In this document: positions 63,305 through 64,000 of the stretch, in pieces
How positions within the stretch are numbered: position 1 is the first letter of the stretch
How the letters are laid out: the number at the start of each line of letters is the position of its first letter
From: Micavibrio sp.
GTDB taxonomy: Bacteria; Pseudomonadota; Alphaproteobacteria; Micavibrionales; Micavibrionaceae
Assembly: GCA_021604545.1 (NCBI GenBank)
Contig: BQJE01000002.1
Span: forward strand, 1-64,000
Reading direction: 5' to 3'
Length of the DNA: 64,000 bases
The notes under the pieces: model-generated
The model's input: only the letters and a program-made list of their open reading frames with translations
Database searches by the model: none
What the model was told of the DNA's origin: nothing
Translations under genes and position numbers: made by a program

Positions 63305-64000
63305 ATGGCCGAAGCGGCATTATCATTAGAGCAAGAACAAGCGCAGCCCCTGACGCCGGAAGCGTTTGCGGCGCTGCTGGCGGCCGGCTTTACGCAAATG
63401 CTGGCCGGGATTGAAAAGGTGGCGGTTGGCGTGTCCGGTGGGCCGGATTCTATGGCGCTGGCGAAGTTATTGGCGGAGTGGTCAGAGCAAAGTGGCGGCC
63501 CGGCCATTCATATCCTCAGTGTTGATCACGGTCTGCGGCCCGAAGCGGCGCAGGAAGCGGCGCAAGTTGGGGAATGGGCCAAAGACTGGCCCGGCGTGAC
63601 ACATTCGGTTCTGACCGTATCGAAAGACAAGGAAGAGCAAAGCTCAACACGGATCATGGAGAATGCAAGAGCAGCGCGGTATAAGGCTTTGGAGGCTCAT
63701 TGTAAGGCCCGCGGCATTCGTCATCTCTTTCTCGCCCATCATCAGGACGATCAGGCCGAGACGTTTTTGTTCCGGCTTGCCAAGGGTAGCGGTTTGGATG
63801 GGTTGGCGGCGATGGCGCCGGCGCAGGATTACAGCGGCAATCTTGTGTTGCTGAGACCTCTTTTGGATGTGCCAAAGGATCGATTGATTGCGACGTGCGA
63901 AGATCGTGGTGTTTCTTTTGTGAATGATCCGAGCAATGAGGCGGAGAAGTTTGCAAGGCCGCGTTTAAGGAAGGCGCGGGCGGCGCTGGAGGAAGAAGGT
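63305..64000 (+). CDS. tilS: tRNA(Ile)-lysidine synthase TilS, partial
   Basis: 232 codons are open to the right edge; the C-terminus is missing. The PP-loop motif SGGPDSMALAKLL (~44-56) is followed by VDHGLRPEA and the catalytic-site HHQDDQAETFLFRL. It converts C34 of tRNA-Ile2(CAT) to lysidine. It follows pal-cpoB as in other alphaproteobacteria. Confidence 0.95.
   Translation, partial: MAEAALSLEQEQAQPLTPEAFAALLAAGFTQMLAGIEKVAVGVSGGPDSMALAKLLAEWSEQSGGPAIHILSVDHGLRPEAAQEAAQVGEWAKDWPGVTHSVLTVSKDKEEQSSTRIMENARAARYKALEAHCKARGIRHLFLAHHQDDQAETFLFRLAKGSGLDGLAAMAPAQDYSGNLVLLRPLLDVPKDRLIATCEDRGVSFVNDPSNEAEKFARPRLRKARAALEEEG

Overview
The window looks like a chromosomal segment of a Gram-negative alphaproteobacterium. 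The evidence is the pal-cpoB-tilS order at the right end (alphaproteobacterial Tol-Pal context), a NodT-type RND outer-membrane factor, an RpoH-type sigma factor, an adrenodoxin-type ferredoxin beside a cysteine desulfurase, and the set rsmI-yraN next to a penicillin-binding-protein activator. I cannot name the genus; a Micavibrio- or Rhodospirillales-like lineage is only a guess.

Layout. (1) 1-6330 is accessory in character: the start of a giant secreted M10/serralysin-like protease with cadherin-like repeats (minus strand, running off the left edge), an AT-rich pair encoding a trypsin-like protease and an FHA membrane protein, tRNA-Gln, and a structured RNA that may be 6S RNA. (2) 6331-9544 holds a nucleosidase, an anchored protein of unknown function, a response regulator with an Hpt protein, a CDGSH iron-sulfur protein and an EF-hand protein. 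(3) 9590-16068 is a ~6.5 kb insertion carrying a complete RND efflux operon. It splits a tRNA gene (anticodon CAT) exactly in the anticodon loop: the 3' half is at 9555-9600 and the 5' half at 16058-16098. The insertion carries its own intact tRNA(CAT) at 15858-15933, a GNAT remnant and integrase-site-like repeats, but no integrase. (4) 16146-24138 is mostly housekeeping: mnmA, ferredoxin/cysteine desulfurase, a hydrolase, Bcp and an AsmA-like protein. (5) 24139-29288 has a dispersed palindromic repeat, a vWA-TM-OmpA protein, tyrS, anmK and a Sua5-type gene. (6) 29387-36177 covers envelope and nucleotide-sugar genes (UDP-glucuronate epimerase, sterol-desaturase-like protein, GDP-fucose synthesis), ctlX and a candidate small RNA with an exposed anti-Shine-Dalgarno stretch. 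(7) 36178-45892 has a PQ-loop protein, an M3 peptidase, split mnmD/mnmC, an ECF sigma factor with a membrane vWA protein, a WecA-type transferase and an AMIN lipoprotein. (8) 45893-54271 has a DAACS transporter, an EF-hand/ECF sigma/CpxP-like envelope-stress cluster, acyP-trhO, ahpC, a histidine phosphatase flanked by direct repeats, MscS and TetR. (9) 54604-64000 has a RimK-like ligase, PBP activator-rsmI-yraN-BON-SirB1, an RpoH-like sigma factor, pal-cpoB, two repeat elements and the start of tilS.

The most notable signals are the split tRNA with a replacement tRNA on an integrase-less efflux island, the anti-SD candidate RNA at 36008-36164, the target-duplication-like repeats around the phosphatase gene, and several membrane signalling arrangements (serine protease with FHA protein, vWA-OmpA, sigma with an anti-sigma/vWA fusion).
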